Counted from the first letter of the stretch, positions 1 to 7,492 are shown. The stretch: DNA of 16,452 nt from a bacterium (GCA_002710785.1 PAMC01000002.1:13859-30310); one strand, 5' to 3'. Numbers and translations are program-made. The notes: generated by a model from the letters alone, not told the origin.

Positions 1-90
1 CTCGTCTGTGCTGCCGTTGGCATTGTGGTGTTGCAATTAGGGCGTCAGCTGCGTCATGCTCGATTCTACGCACCAGCCATTGCCACGTAA
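1..90 (+). CDS. C-terminal end of an unknown protein (partial)
   Basis: Frame 1 is open from the first base to a TAA at 88-90, giving 29 residues. They begin with a hydrophobic stretch (LVCAAVGIVVLQLG) and end in a short basic tail (RQLRHARFY). This looks like the last membrane helix and cytoplasmic tail of a membrane protein. It ends 13 bases before a perfect terminator palindrome shared with recA on the other strand, as expected for a real convergent gene. The family cannot be named from so little sequence. Confidence 0.45.
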   Translation, partial: LVCAAVGIVVLQLGRQLRHARFYAPAIAT

Positions 91-103
91 TTCTAGATAC
101 TAC

Positions 104-140
104 AAAAACTCCCGCCAGCTGGCGGGAGTTTTTGTTTTTT
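104..140. terminator. Bidirectional intrinsic terminator between convergent genes
   Basis: Bases 104-133 form a perfect 30-bp palindrome: five A, then CTCCCGCCAG, its complement, then five T, followed by more T on the plus strand. It has an A tract on one side and a T tract on the other, so it can end both the plus-strand gene at 1-90 and the minus-strand recA, whose stop codon lies just inside its right edge. Confidence 0.9.
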
Positions 141-1213
141 TACGCTTCTTCTTTTAAGGCTTTGCGAATCTCTTTGAGTATCTGGTTGCTCAGCTTTTTA
201 TCTCCCTTGAGTGTCGTACGCGCCGCGTCGTAGCCTCGTCCGAGCTTTACCACCGTTGATTCGTCGCCACCAACCGGCGTGTAGCTGTAGCTGGCGCCAC
301 TTTTGCTGACCATACCGTACTTCTCGCCGAGCGCGAGGAGCTCACCCTCGCGGCTGATACCCTCGCCGTAGATGAGGTCAAATTCGGTGGTGCGGAATGG
401 GGCTGCCACTTTGTTTTTGACCACCTTTACGCGGTGGCGGCCTCCGACCACCTCATCACCCTTTTTAATTTGGGCGATACGACGGATATCGAGACGCACC
501 GAGGTGTAGAACTTAAGTGCCTTACCACCTGGGGTAGTCTCGGGGTTACCAAACATAACCCCTACCTGCATGCGGATTTGGTTAATGAAAATCACCACCG
601 TCTTACTCTTGCTGACAATACCCGTTAGTTTACGCAGTGCCTGGCTCATGAGCCGTGCCTGCTTACCAACGTGGTGTGCACCCATCTCACCCTCAATTTC
701 GTCTTTTGGTGTCAGTGCAGCCACTGAGTCAATCACGATCACGTCTACCTTACCGCTACGTACGAGGCTCTCAACAATCTCGAGCGCTTGTTCGCCACTA
801 CCTGGTTGCGAGACGAGAAGTTCGTCGAGTTTTACGCCGATGGCTCTCGCGTACTCTGGGTCCATAGCGTGCTCTGCGTCGATAAACGCACAGACACCAC
901 CGTCTTTTTGGGCTTCGGCCACTGCGTGTAGTGAGAGGGTTGTCTTACCCGAACTCTCGGGGCCAAAAATTTCGATGATACGTCCGCGCGGTAGGCCACC
1001 AATGCCGAGCGCATCGTCGAGCCCAATTGAGCCGGTCGACACGGCGTCGATGTCGACTTTTTGACCTTCGCTTAAGGTCATGATGGCGTCGTCGCCAAAC
1101 TTAGTTTTGATACTGCGCAAAGTCTCGCTGATATCTGGTCCATCCTGCTTACTCGCTGCTTCTGGGGCAGCCGCTTTTTTCACAGACTTAGCAGATGTTT
1201 TTTTGGTGGTCAT
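140..1213 (-). CDS. recA: Recombinase RecA
   Basis: RecA is the cytoplasmic DNA-dependent ATPase that coats single-stranded DNA, performs homologous strand exchange and promotes LexA-type self-cleavage. The 357-residue protein has all the hallmarks: Walker A GPESSGKT at 84-91, the catalytic glutamate in DAEHAMD (E114), Walker B VDVIVID near 156-162, loop L1 EGEMG at 174-178, and loop L2 starting at NQIRMQVG (211). Length is usual for the family, but there is an alanine/lysine-rich N-terminal extension of about 25 residues. The start codon overlaps the stop of the upstream membrane-protein gene as ATGA (1210-1213), implying translational coupling; no Shine-Dalgarno is visible. It is the last gene of the ftsK - Ig-like - recA unit and ends at the terminator at 104-140. 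No LexA-like box is evident nearby. Confidence 0.98.
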   Translation of the reverse strand: MTTKKTSAKSVKKAAAPEAASKQDGPDISETLRSIKTKFGDDAIMTLSEGQKVDIDAVSTGSIGLDDALGIGGLPRGRIIEIFGPESSGKTTLSLHAVAEAQKDGGVCAFIDAEHAMDPEYARAIGVKLDELLVSQPGSGEQALEIVESLVRSGKVDVIVIDSVAALTPKDEIEGEMGAHHVGKQARLMSQALRKLTGIVSKSKTVVIFINQIRMQVGVMFGNPETTPGGKALKFYTSVRLDIRRIAQIKKGDEVVGGRHRVKVVKNKVAAPFRTTEFDLIYGEGISREGELLALGEKYGMVSKSGASYSYTPVGGDESTVVKLGRGYDAARTTLKGDKKLSNQILKEIRKALKEEA

Positions 1214-1605
1214 AACTGAGTGTCGTTCTGATTACTGCTACTAGTGGCTTGGGGGAGTGGTACCACCGGGTAGGTCTGGGTGGTTGTGCGACCAAAACGG
1301 TCGGCCGCCTCAAGCTGTACTATAGTATACCCCTTCTCCAGTACCACCTGCTCCTTGAATTCTCCCTCGGGTGTGGTGCCAATTGGCCGACCGTTTAGGG
1401 TAATCCAAACGATGTTCTCGGCGGTACCAGCGAGCTCTACTACCGGCGCGGTGGTAGTCGCAGGTGGTGGTGTACTCACGGTAATAACGGGGCCAGTAAG
1501 AAAAATACGACTCTGCCATAGCACGTACCCTGCAAACGCTGTAACCACAAGGGCAACCCCAAGCCAGCGCAAGATTGAGCCAAGGGTTACGTAGGGGATG
1601 GCCAT
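1210..1605 (-). CDS. Single-pass membrane protein with Ig-like (glucodextranase B-like) domain
   Basis: The 131-residue protein starts with a short basic segment, a transmembrane helix at about residues 12-30 (LGVALVVTAFAGYVLW), a Pro/Thr linker (TPPPATTTAP), then an extracytoplasmic beta domain of about 65 residues containing VWITLNGRPIG and the closing pattern LEAADRFGRTTTQ. That pattern resembles the Ig-like glucodextranase_B repeats common on Patescibacteria surface proteins; this is a family-level resemblance only. I chose the ATG at 1605, eight bases past the ftsK stop. An alternative ATG at 1659 would add 18 residues but overlap the ftsK end by 47 bases. The stop overlaps the recA start (ATGA), so the gene is translated from the ftsK-recA message. 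Function unknown; a role at the envelope or septum is a guess from its neighbour FtsK. Confidence 0.8.
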   Translation of the reverse strand: MAIPYVTLGSILRWLGVALVVTAFAGYVLWQSRIFLTGPVITVSTPPPATTTAPVVELAGTAENIVWITLNGRPIGTTPEGEFKEQVVLEKGYTIVQLEAADRFGRTTTQTYPVVPLPQATSSSNQNDTQL

Positions 1606-1612
1606 ATGCTCG

Positions 1613-3808
1613 CTAGTACGGTCGAGAATCCTCCTCGAGCTCGTCCTCTTCGGCGTCACCTAAATCGTCTCCGCTCATGAGAATTTCGCGTGGCTTGGAG
1701 CCTTCCTGCGGGCCAATAACGCCGCGCTCCTCGAGCATATCTATCAGGCGTGCTCCGCGTGAGTAGCCAACCTTAAGCTTGCGCTGCAGGTACGAGGTCG
1801 AGGCCTTACCCGCCTCGATGACGGCTTGCTTGGCCTCGTCATAGAGCTCGTCCTCTTCGTCATCGTCAGATAGCGAACCGAAGAACGAACCGGAGTCGTT
1901 GCCATCTGGCTCGTCGAGGTCGATGGAGTCGAGCGTGTGCGCCTCAGCTTGGTTTTTGAGGTAGTCGACAACGTTCTTAACCTCGTCTTCCGAGAGGAAG
2001 GATGACTGCAAGCGCATTGGCTTACCAAGCTCACCCGAGAGGAAGAGCATGTCACCCTTGCCGAGCAGCTTCTCTGCTCCGACCTGGTCGATAATGGTGC
2101 GCGAGTCGATCTGGGAGGCAACCTGGAAGGCCATACGGGTAGGGATGTTCGCTTTAATAGTACCGGTAATAACGTTTACCGACGGTCGCTGAGTAGCCAG
2201 GATAAGGTGAATACCAACCGCACGACTCATTTGCGCGAGGCGCACAATGGCTGCCTCAAGTTCGCGTGGGTAGCTGTGCATCATGTCGGCGAGCTCGTCC
2301 ATAACTATCACGATGTAGGGGAGCGGCTCAGGTAGGTTGCCCTTCTCCTCTTCGGGTTCGCCAGCGGCAACCCACTTGGCTTTAGCTTTGCGATAGATGT
2401 TCTTATGGTAGGAGGAGACGTTTTGCACACGCTCGGCCTGGAGGATGTCGTAGCGACGTTCCATTTCCTTCACGGCCCACTTTAGCGAGAGGAGGGCTTT
2501 CTTGGCGTCGGTAATGACGTCGGTCATGAGGTGGGGGATACCGTTGTAGAGGGTCAGCTCTACGCGCTTCGGGTCAACCATAATAAACCGGAGCTGCTCT
2601 GGCGAGTTGCGGTAGAGGAGCGAGATGATGATGTTGTGGATCATTACCGATTTACCCGAGCCGGTGGTACCAGCAATCAGGCTGTGTGGCATACGCGCGA
2701 CGTTCGCGAAATGGGCCTTGCCGGTAATGTCTTTACCAAGCGCAACCAGGAGGGGGTTGGCAGAGTCAGTGTACTCGGGGGAGGCAACCAGGGAGGCCAG
2801 GCCGACGGTAGCCTTCTCAATGTTAGGCACCTCGATCCCCACCAATGATTTACCCGGAATTGGCGCCTCAATACGAATGGTACCTGAGGCCAAGTTCATC
2901 TCAAGCTCGCGCTGCAAGCCAACAATGCGCGCAATTTTTACACCTTGTGCCGGCTTAAGGGCGTAGCGGGTGACGGTCGGGCCAATCTCAACCTCGTCCA
3001 TCTCAACGCGGATGCCAAATGTGTCGAGGGTCTGCTTAATAATGTTGGCGCTCGCCTTAGCGTCACCACTCTTAGCCTTTCCTTTGTTCTTGGAGAGGAG
3101 CGAGAGGGGAGGTGGATCGTACGGTCCTTCAAAGTTGCTCACGGCAAACTCTTTTGGTTCCGCACCCTTGCTGCCGGGGCGACCAAGTCCGCGTTTTGGC
3201 TTCCCGGCCGCTCCCTCGTCATCTTCAGCCGATTCCTCAGCGGTATCAATAGGCTCAGGCACATCGTTACTGTTGAGCATACCCTCTAGCGAAAGGTCTT
3301 CCGCCTGAGGTTCCTCTTTTGGCTTTGGTTTGCGCAACCCAATATCAAAGGTCAGGAAAATACTAATGAGCACCATTGCACCAAGGACAATGCCGGTTGC
3401 GACCTCGCTAAAGAGGTACGCTAGCGGCGCTTCGAGCAACCACCCGACGGCACCCCCGAGCTCTTCGCGGTAGAGCTCTAGTGCACCAAGCAAAGCGACA
3501 AACCCAAGGCCAATGCCGAATACCTTGGCGCGCGACACCTCATCGTTTTCTTGCGGGTGCATGAGCGCGTACACGTAAAACACACAGATAATTGGTGCAG
3601 CGTAGGCACCGGCACCAAAGAGCCACAACAACGCTGTTTTCGCGATACCGCCCACCAACCCTGCCCAATCAAGGAGCGCCAACACAAAGAAGGCCCCCAG
3701 CACCACAAATACCACCGCGCCGATGGCTTGTTTGGTGTGTGGTGACAGTTCGTCAAATAGTGGTTTGCGCGTTTGGCGCTTTTTTGTGCTTTTTTTGCGG
3801 GCAGCCAT
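1613..3808 (-). CDS. ftsK: DNA translocase FtsK/SpoIIIE
   Basis: FtsK is a septum-anchored ATPase motor that pumps chromosome ends out of the closing division septum. In this 731-residue protein a basic N-terminus is followed by about four membrane helices (roughly 28-48, 58-80, 95-115, 121-157), an acidic and low-complexity linker (160-245), the alpha domain (about 255-330) and the RecA-like motor with Walker A AGTTGSGKSV at 379-388 and Walker B IVIVMDELADMM near 499-510. A second acidic linker leads to a winged-helix gamma domain at about 655-712 (STSYLQRKLKVGYSRGARLIDML), which in the family reads KOPS/SRS polarity sites. The linker is short compared with E. coli FtsK. The start ATG at 3808 fits the basic N-terminus and first helix. 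First gene of the minus-strand unit, followed eight bases later by the Ig-like gene. Confidence 0.97.
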   Translation of the reverse strand: MAARKKSTKKRQTRKPLFDELSPHTKQAIGAVVFVVLGAFFVLALLDWAGLVGGIAKTALLWLFGAGAYAAPIICVFYVYALMHPQENDEVSRAKVFGIGLGFVALLGALELYREELGGAVGWLLEAPLAYLFSEVATGIVLGAMVLISIFLTFDIGLRKPKPKEEPQAEDLSLEGMLNSNDVPEPIDTAEESAEDDEGAAGKPKRGLGRPGSKGAEPKEFAVSNFEGPYDPPPLSLLSKNKGKAKSGDAKASANIIKQTLDTFGIRVEMDEVEIGPTVTRYALKPAQGVKIARIVGLQRELEMNLASGTIRIEAPIPGKSLVGIEVPNIEKATVGLASLVASPEYTDSANPLLVALGKDITGKAHFANVARMPHSLIAGTTGSGKSVMIHNIIISLLYRNSPEQLRFIMVDPKRVELTLYNGIPHLMTDVITDAKKALLSLKWAVKEMERRYDILQAERVQNVSSYHKNIYRKAKAKWVAAGEPEEEKGNLPEPLPYIVIVMDELADMMHSYPRELEAAIVRLAQMSRAVGIHLILATQRPSVNVITGTIKANIPTRMAFQVASQIDSRTIIDQVGAEKLLGKGDMLFLSGELGKPMRLQSSFLSEDEVKNVVDYLKNQAEAHTLDSIDLDEPDGNDSGSFFGSLSDDDEEDELYDEAKQAVIEAGKASTSYLQRKLKVGYSRGARLIDMLEERGVIGPQEGSKPREILMSGDDLGDAEEDELEEDSRPY

Positions 3809-3819
3809 AGGTACTAACG

Positions 3820-3872
3820 AATACAGTCACTAGAGGTAAGCAATAAATTGTAAATACAGTCACATAATACCA
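3820..3872 (-). promoter_or_regulatory. Probable ftsK promoter with an 11-bp direct repeat
   Basis: Read on the minus strand, an extended -10 element TGG-TATTAT lies at 3872-3864, with transcription expected to start near 3857, about 50 bases before the ftsK ATG. The sequence AATACAGTCAC (plus strand) occurs twice, at 3820-3830 and 3853-3863, exactly 33 bases apart (about three helical turns). One copy abuts the -10 element and one lies in the leader, as for a regulator contacting one face of the DNA. No good -35 is seen. The repeat is observed; its function is inferred. Confidence 0.45.
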
Positions 3873-3948
3873 TGGGAGACCTAGGCAAACGCTAAAAATA
3901 GACCATAGAACAAGGTTATTTAGGACAGAAAAGTTACGTAACGACAAG

Positions 3949-3977
3949 TTGCCCGCAAAAGCCATTTGTCGTATAGT
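3949..3977 (+). promoter_or_regulatory. Promoter of the winged-helix regulator gene
   Basis: TTGCCC (3949-3954), a 17-base spacer and TATAGT (3972-3977) make a reasonable vegetative promoter, with a start near 3984 and an untranslated leader of about 43 bases before the ATG at 4027. Because transcription would begin downstream of it, the longer in-frame reading beginning TTG at 3949 is unlikely to be used. Confidence 0.6.
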
Positions 3978-4013
3978 GTCTTATAAATCAGTACGGAGCT
4001 CACTTATAAGACA
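3977..4013. promoter_or_regulatory. Perfect inverted-repeat operator
   Basis: TGTCTTATAA (3977-3986) and TTATAAGACA (4004-4013) form a perfect 10-bp inverted repeat with a 17-base centre. The left arm begins at the last base of the -10 element and covers the predicted start point, the classic place for a repressor operator. The downstream gene encodes a winged-helix protein, so autorepression is the simplest reading. A further copy of GTCTTATAA is found at 4783-4791, beyond the end of that gene. Confidence 0.6.
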
Positions 4014-4026
4014 TAAATACGCGCTC

Positions 4027-4734
4027 ATGGACACACGAGATCTCATAAAGGCCACGCAATCTACGCAACGGCTAATCCAAGACGAGAATTATTATAAATA
4101 CATTTTTAAAAAGACAGAAAGAGTTGTCTCAGTAGTCTTTTATATTACACAGTCAGTACAGGAAAAGGACAGATACGAACGACAAATCACCGACATTGAG
4201 GACAGTGCTCGTGCGCTCCATGACGTCGTTTTGCAGTCCTTAAACGTCCGTGCGCACGTAGCTGAGGAGAGCGTGCAAGATGTAACGCACGCGCTCATTA
4301 CGCTCGAGAGTAAGCTGCGGGTAGCGCAGGCAATGGGCGTGATTGCCGGAGAGGTGCTGCAAGTAATTGATAACGAGATCGATTCGGTGCTCCGCGCACT
4401 AGCCCGCTATAGCCACGAAGATCAGCTTTTGGCTGAGCGTAGCCCTACACCTATTGCGCCCCCAAAGCCGGCACGGCGCCAGGCTCCAGTTAGCCCTCAG
4501 GCCACCACACAGCCTACGGGTGTTGCTGCGTCGAATACTCCAGACGCGAGCAATCGTCGTGCGCGCATCCTAACGATCATTGAGGCTAAAGGGGAGGTAA
4601 GTATTAAGGACATCACGGACATTATCTCTGACGTCAGTGAAAAGACAATCCAGCGTGAGCTAAACGCCATGATTGAGAACAATCAAATTAAAAGAATCGG
4701 TGAGCGCCGCTGGTCTAAGTATACTTTGTTCTAA
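4027..4734 (+). CDS. Winged-helix (DeoR-like) DNA-binding protein, conserved hypothetical
   Basis: The protein has 235 residues from the ATG at 4027. Residues 1-135 are predicted alpha-helical, with heptad-like stretches and no membrane segment, probably a dimerisation or sensing domain (it opens DLIKATQSTQRLIQDENYYK). A Pro/Ala/Thr-rich linker follows (about 137-170). The C-terminal 60 residues form a helix-turn-helix/winged domain: RILTIIEAKGEVSIKDI, then SEKTIQRELNAMIENNQI with a turn and recognition helix, then a basic wing ending RRWSKYTLF. The C-terminal domain resembles the DeoR-type HTH. Divergent from ftsK and preceded by its own promoter with an overlapping inverted repeat. Likely a transcription regulator acting on itself; other targets unknown. 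No Shine-Dalgarno. I do not recognise a named ortholog. Confidence 0.8.
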   Translation: MDTRDLIKATQSTQRLIQDENYYKYIFKKTERVVSVVFYITQSVQEKDRYERQITDIEDSARALHDVVLQSLNVRAHVAEESVQDVTHALITLESKLRVAQAMGVIAGEVLQVIDNEIDSVLRALARYSHEDQLLAERSPTPIAPPKPARRQAPVSPQATTQPTGVAASNTPDASNRRARILTIIEAKGEVSIKDITDIISDVSEKTIQRELNAMIENNQIKRIGERRWSKYTLF

Positions 4735-4768
4735 TCGGACAGTGTGGTGTGTGTATCCGTCAGTTAAG

Positions 4769-4791
4769 GACTTTAGCTTAAAGTCTTATAA
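4769..4791 (+). repeat. Hairpin overlapping a third copy of the operator half-site
   Basis: GACTTTA (4769-4775), loop GCT, TAAAGTC (4779-4785) can fold into a 7-bp hairpin just after the regulator gene. Its right arm runs into GTCTTATAA (4783-4791), the half-site of the operator at 3977-4013. With no T tract it is a poor terminator. It may be a regulator binding site. Confidence 0.4.
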
Positions 4792-4955
4792 CAGACAGGC
4801 AAAAGTTCTTCGATACATTCGTATTTTTACCACTTGTTCGCTCGCTTGACTGCCGCAGAGGGTGTTGTCTCGTGCGAGTGGGCGCTGTAAGAGAGCTAAG
4901 TACTGCTCGTCATAAGTGAGTAGATGCCCAGTCTTTTAGTAGTGTGCGTTTTAGG

Positions 4956-4984
4956 TTGACTCCACGACCCAAAGCGCGTATGCT
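4956..4984 (+). promoter_or_regulatory. Promoter upstream of the surface-protein gene
   Basis: TTGACT (4956-4961), 17-base spacer, TATGCT (4979-4984). Five of six bases match the consensus in each hexamer with ideal spacing, so this is the best promoter in the 620 bases before the surface protein. It would give a leader of about 365 bases. A second, weaker candidate is TTGACA (5111-5116) with TGTACT (5135-5140, 18-base spacer), giving a leader of about 210 bases. Confidence 0.55.
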
Positions 4985-5238
4985 CTCTGACTGAAATTGT
5001 GCAATCCACAACAGATTTGTGGGCACATCGCGGGTATGTTTGTATACTTACCCATGAAGTGCAGCGCGCACGCTTTTTATTTAGAGCGAGCTCGCACGAG
5101 CACGTGAACGTTGACAGCTTGGTGGTACAGACTTTGTACTCCAATACATATTAAAACTGTCACACGCTGACCACTGCCGGCGGCATCTCTGTAGTGGGTG
5201 AGTTTTACTCACAACCTTTATTAGATTACTAGTGCAGT

Positions 5239-5290
5239 ACCGGGGTCGCTGTCGCGTTTGCTCAGGAGCAAGCTCGACAGCGACCCCGGT
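5239..5290 (+). repeat. 16-bp perfect stem-loop with nested inner hairpin
   Basis: ACCGGGGTCGCTGTCG (5239-5254) is exactly complementary to 5275-5290. The 20-base loop contains a nested TTGCT/AGCAA (5258-5262/5267-5271). There is no T tract after it (CGCAAATATG follows), so it is not a standard terminator. It lies about 70 bases before the surface-protein start. The 9-mer ATTACTAGT flanks it and the next palindrome on both sides (5225-5233 and 5312-5320). Confidence 0.75.
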
Positions 5291-5294
5291 CGCA

Positions 5295-5323
5295 AATATG
5301 AATTAATTCATATTACTAGTAAT
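5295..5323. repeat. Two overlapping perfect palindromes before the surface-protein start
   Basis: AATATGAATTAATTCATATT (5295-5314) is a perfect 20-bp palindrome. It overlaps a second perfect palindrome, ATTACTAGTAAT (5312-5323). Both are AT-rich and lie directly upstream of the coding start, a likely protein-binding or promoter element. Confidence 0.6.
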
Positions 5324-5357
5324 GTTAGAAGTAATTCTAAACATAGACTTAAAAGTT

Positions 5358-7364
5358 ATGTCTAAAACTGTAAACGTAGCTTTTGCTAAGATCGCAGTAG
5401 CGCTCGTAGCATTGGCAATGGTGTTCTCAGTTGTTGCTCCAGCTTCAGCTCAGAACGTTGAAGACATGTCACTCGAAGAGCTCATCGCTCTCGTAACCCA
5501 ACTCCAGGCACAGCTTGGTGGCGGTGACGACATGTCAGGCGGTTCAGACGCCGCTGTATGTCCATACACTTGGACCCGTTCACTCAACATGGGTGACACT
5601 GGTGCCGACGTTATGGCCCTACAACAATTCCTTAACAGCATGCCTGAAACCCAAGTAGCACCTGCTGGTTCTGCTGGTGGTCCAGGTTCTGAGACTTCAT
5701 ACTACGGCCCAGCTACTGGTGCTGCAGTCTCAAACTTCCAAATGAAGTACCGCGCTGAGATTCTTACTCCGCTAGGTCTCGTTAACCCAACTACCTTCTT
5801 TGGTAACTCAACCCGCGCACAGGCTAACGCTCTTTGTGTAGCTGGTGGCGACATGGATGACGACATGGACGAAGATGAGGATGAAGACGAAGATGAGGAC
5901 ATGGAGCTCTCAGGTGAGGCTTCAGTTGACGCTATCGAAATCGATGACGTTGCTGATGATGACATCGAAGAGGGCGAAGAAGACGCTCCAGTTGCTGAGG
6001 TTATGGTTGAGTTCACTGATGGTGACGCCGAAATCTCACGCATGGACGTTCAGCTTCTTGGTGACGGCGAAGCCAACACCAACACTGTTGAGCCATGGGA
6101 AGCGTTTGAAAGCGTTTCTCTCTGGGTAGACGGTGACAAGGTAGCTGAAGTAAACGCTGACGATGAGGACGACTACCTCGACGAAGACGCTGGTACTCTC
6201 CGCATGTCAGGTCTTGACATTGTCGGTATGGAGGATGAAGAGCTTGATCTCGTCATCGCTGTAACCGTAATGGACGGTCTTGACGCTAACGAGCTTACCG
6301 ACTGGGACATCTCAGTTGAAGCTATGCGTTTCTTCGATGCTGATGGCGTTGCTACCACTGAGGAAGCAAACGACTTCGAGCTCGGTGACGATGTAACCTT
6401 CACCGTTCAGGAGGCAGGTGACGATGATGAGCTTGATGTTTCATCTTCAAGCGCTGACCCAGAGTCAACCACCCTTATCCTTCAGGATGATGATGAAGAG
6501 GCATACGTAGTATTCGCGTTTGACCTTGACACTGACGACTCAACCAACGATGTTGAGGTCGAGCAGATTATCGTTGACGGTGCTGTCGCTTCTGGTACTC
6601 CAGTAGCAGACCTCGTTGATGGTAACGACGTTCGCCTTCTCCTCGATGGTGACGAGGTTGATACCGATGATGTAACCGTTGCTGGTAACACCATCACCTT
6701 CGACTTCGACTCAGGCGATCTTGTGATCGACGCTGGTGAGGAAATCACTCTTGAGATGGAGGTAACCTTCGACGCACTACTTCCAGTGAACGAGGGTAGC
6801 GAAATCTCATTCAGCCTCACTGGTAACACTACCAAGATCCAAGCTGAAGGTGCTGATGACCTCGGTGCGAGCCAAATCTCTGGTGCTGCATCAGGTGAGA
6901 CTCACACCCTTATCACCGCTGGTATCGTAGTTCTTGCAGAGGATGTAGAGACTTCTACTGACACTTCAGGTGACAACGACACTCTTGGTGAGTTCACTAT
7001 CGACTTCGATGTGACCGCTTACGACGGTGACTTCTACATCACCGACAACTCAGCTGCTAACACTGGTTCAGACGGTGCAGTATTCCTCATCGAGGGTCCT
7101 GCAACTACTACTGCAACCATCACGAGCACCCTTACCTCAACTGGTGACGAAGACACTACTGGTGTATTCACAGTTGAGGACGGTGAAACTGAGACCTTCA
7201 CCCTACGTGTTACTGCTGACGTTGCCACTTCAGGTGACTACCGCGTAACCCTACGTAAGGTGTACTACTCAACCAACACCGACGGTGCTACCGGCGCTGT
7301 TGAGCGAGCACTCAACCCAGTTCAGGACTACCGCACCGACTACGAGACTATCCAAGCTAACTAA
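5358..7364 (+). CDS. Secreted acidic surface protein with peptidoglycan-binding-like domain (putative S-layer-type)
   Basis: The predicted protein has 668 residues. The ATG at 5358 gives a textbook signal peptide: a short basic n-region (MSKTVNVAFAK), a hydrophobic core (IAVALVALAMVFSVV) and APASAQ with cleavage after ASA. An ATG at 5322 would add 12 residues containing acidic ones, so it is less likely. After a short helix, residues about 60-160 resemble peptidoglycan-binding domain 1 (SLNMGDTGADVMALQQFLN, then YYGPATGAAVSNFQ), with Cys residues at its edges. An almost pure Asp/Glu run follows (around 165-180), then about 480 residues of acidic beta-sandwich-like sequence with many DGD, DDD and TDD motifs that could bind calcium. 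There is no C-terminal membrane anchor or LPXTG. Codon use is strongly biased (GAC, GGT, ACC, CTC), suggesting very high expression. A cell-surface layer protein is the best guess. It ends at a strong terminator. Confidence 0.8.
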   Translation: MSKTVNVAFAKIAVALVALAMVFSVVAPASAQNVEDMSLEELIALVTQLQAQLGGGDDMSGGSDAAVCPYTWTRSLNMGDTGADVMALQQFLNSMPETQVAPAGSAGGPGSETSYYGPATGAAVSNFQMKYRAEILTPLGLVNPTTFFGNSTRAQANALCVAGGDMDDDMDEDEDEDEDEDMELSGEASVDAIEIDDVADDDIEEGEEDAPVAEVMVEFTDGDAEISRMDVQLLGDGEANTNTVEPWEAFESVSLWVDGDKVAEVNADDEDDYLDEDAGTLRMSGLDIVGMEDEELDLVIAVTVMDGLDANELTDWDISVEAMRFFDADGVATTEEANDFELGDDVTFTVQEAGDDDELDVSSSSADPESTTLILQDDDEEAYVVFAFDLDTDDSTNDVEVEQIIVDGAVASGTPVADLVDGNDVRLLLDGDEVDTDDVTVAGNTITFDFDSGDLVIDAGEEITLEMEVTFDALLPVNEGSEISFSLTGNTTKIQAEGADDLGASQISGAASGETHTLITAGIVVLAEDVETSTDTSGDNDTLGEFTIDFDVTAYDGDFYITDNSAANTGSDGAVFLIEGPATTTATITSTLTSTGDEDTTGVFTVEDGETETFTLRVTADVATSGDYRVTLRKVYYSTNTDGATGAVERALNPVQDYRTDYETIQAN

Positions 7365-7404
7365 GTTAGTTAAGAGAGTTTCGAGTCTAGCCTAGTCTAG
7401 AACC

Positions 7405-7440
7405 AAAAAAGCCCCCGCTTTGCGGCGGGCTTTTTTGTTT
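7405..7440 (+). terminator. Intrinsic terminator of the surface-protein gene
   Basis: Six A, then GCCCCCGC (7411-7418), loop TTT, GCGGCGGGC (7422-7430) with one bulged C, then six T. This strong hairpin with a T tract lies 40 bases after the stop codon. The A tract could also serve the opposite strand. Confidence 0.9.
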
Positions 7441-7444
7441 CTTA

Positions 7445-7481
7445 AAGAAATGCCCAGGCGTTCTGCGCCTGGGCATTTCTT
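7445..7481. terminator. Second hairpin, 16-bp perfect stem
   Basis: AAGAAATGCCCAGGCG (7445-7460) pairs exactly with 7466-7481 across a TTCTG loop, directly behind the first terminator. The T tract is interrupted (TTTCTTGTT), so it is a backup terminator or a barrier protecting the mRNA 3' end. Confidence 0.6.
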
Positions 7482-7492
7482 GTTACACCCTC

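Larger units (their letters stand above)
4985..5357 (+). promoter_or_regulatory. Long structured leader of the surface-protein mRNA
   Basis: No convincing gene is seen here on either strand. Several inverted repeats are: CCACAA/TTGTGG around 5006-5022, GGGTA/TACCC around 5032-5053, a GCGAGCTCGC palindrome near 5086, the 16-bp stem-loop at 5239-5290 and a perfect 20-bp palindrome at 5295-5314. The gene's codon use suggests very high expression, so an mRNA-stabilising leader is plausible. This is inference. Confidence 0.4.

Noticed and set aside
434..1064. Plus-strand ORFs opposite recA
   Set aside because: Shadows of the recA reading frame; low-complexity serine-rich products typical of antisense readings.
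3949..4026. Longer N-terminus of the winged-helix regulator (TTG at 3949)
   Set aside because: The added codons overlap the promoter and operator, so they would lie at or before the transcription start.
4896..5144. 82-codon minus-strand ORF upstream of the surface protein
   Set aside because: Cysteine/threonine-scattered composition, no recognisable fold, no start signals, and it covers the plus-strand promoter candidates.
5702..7228. Serine-rich minus-strand ORFs opposite the surface protein
   Set aside because: Antisense of an Asp/Thr/Glu-rich gene yields Ser/Val-rich frames; no independent evidence.
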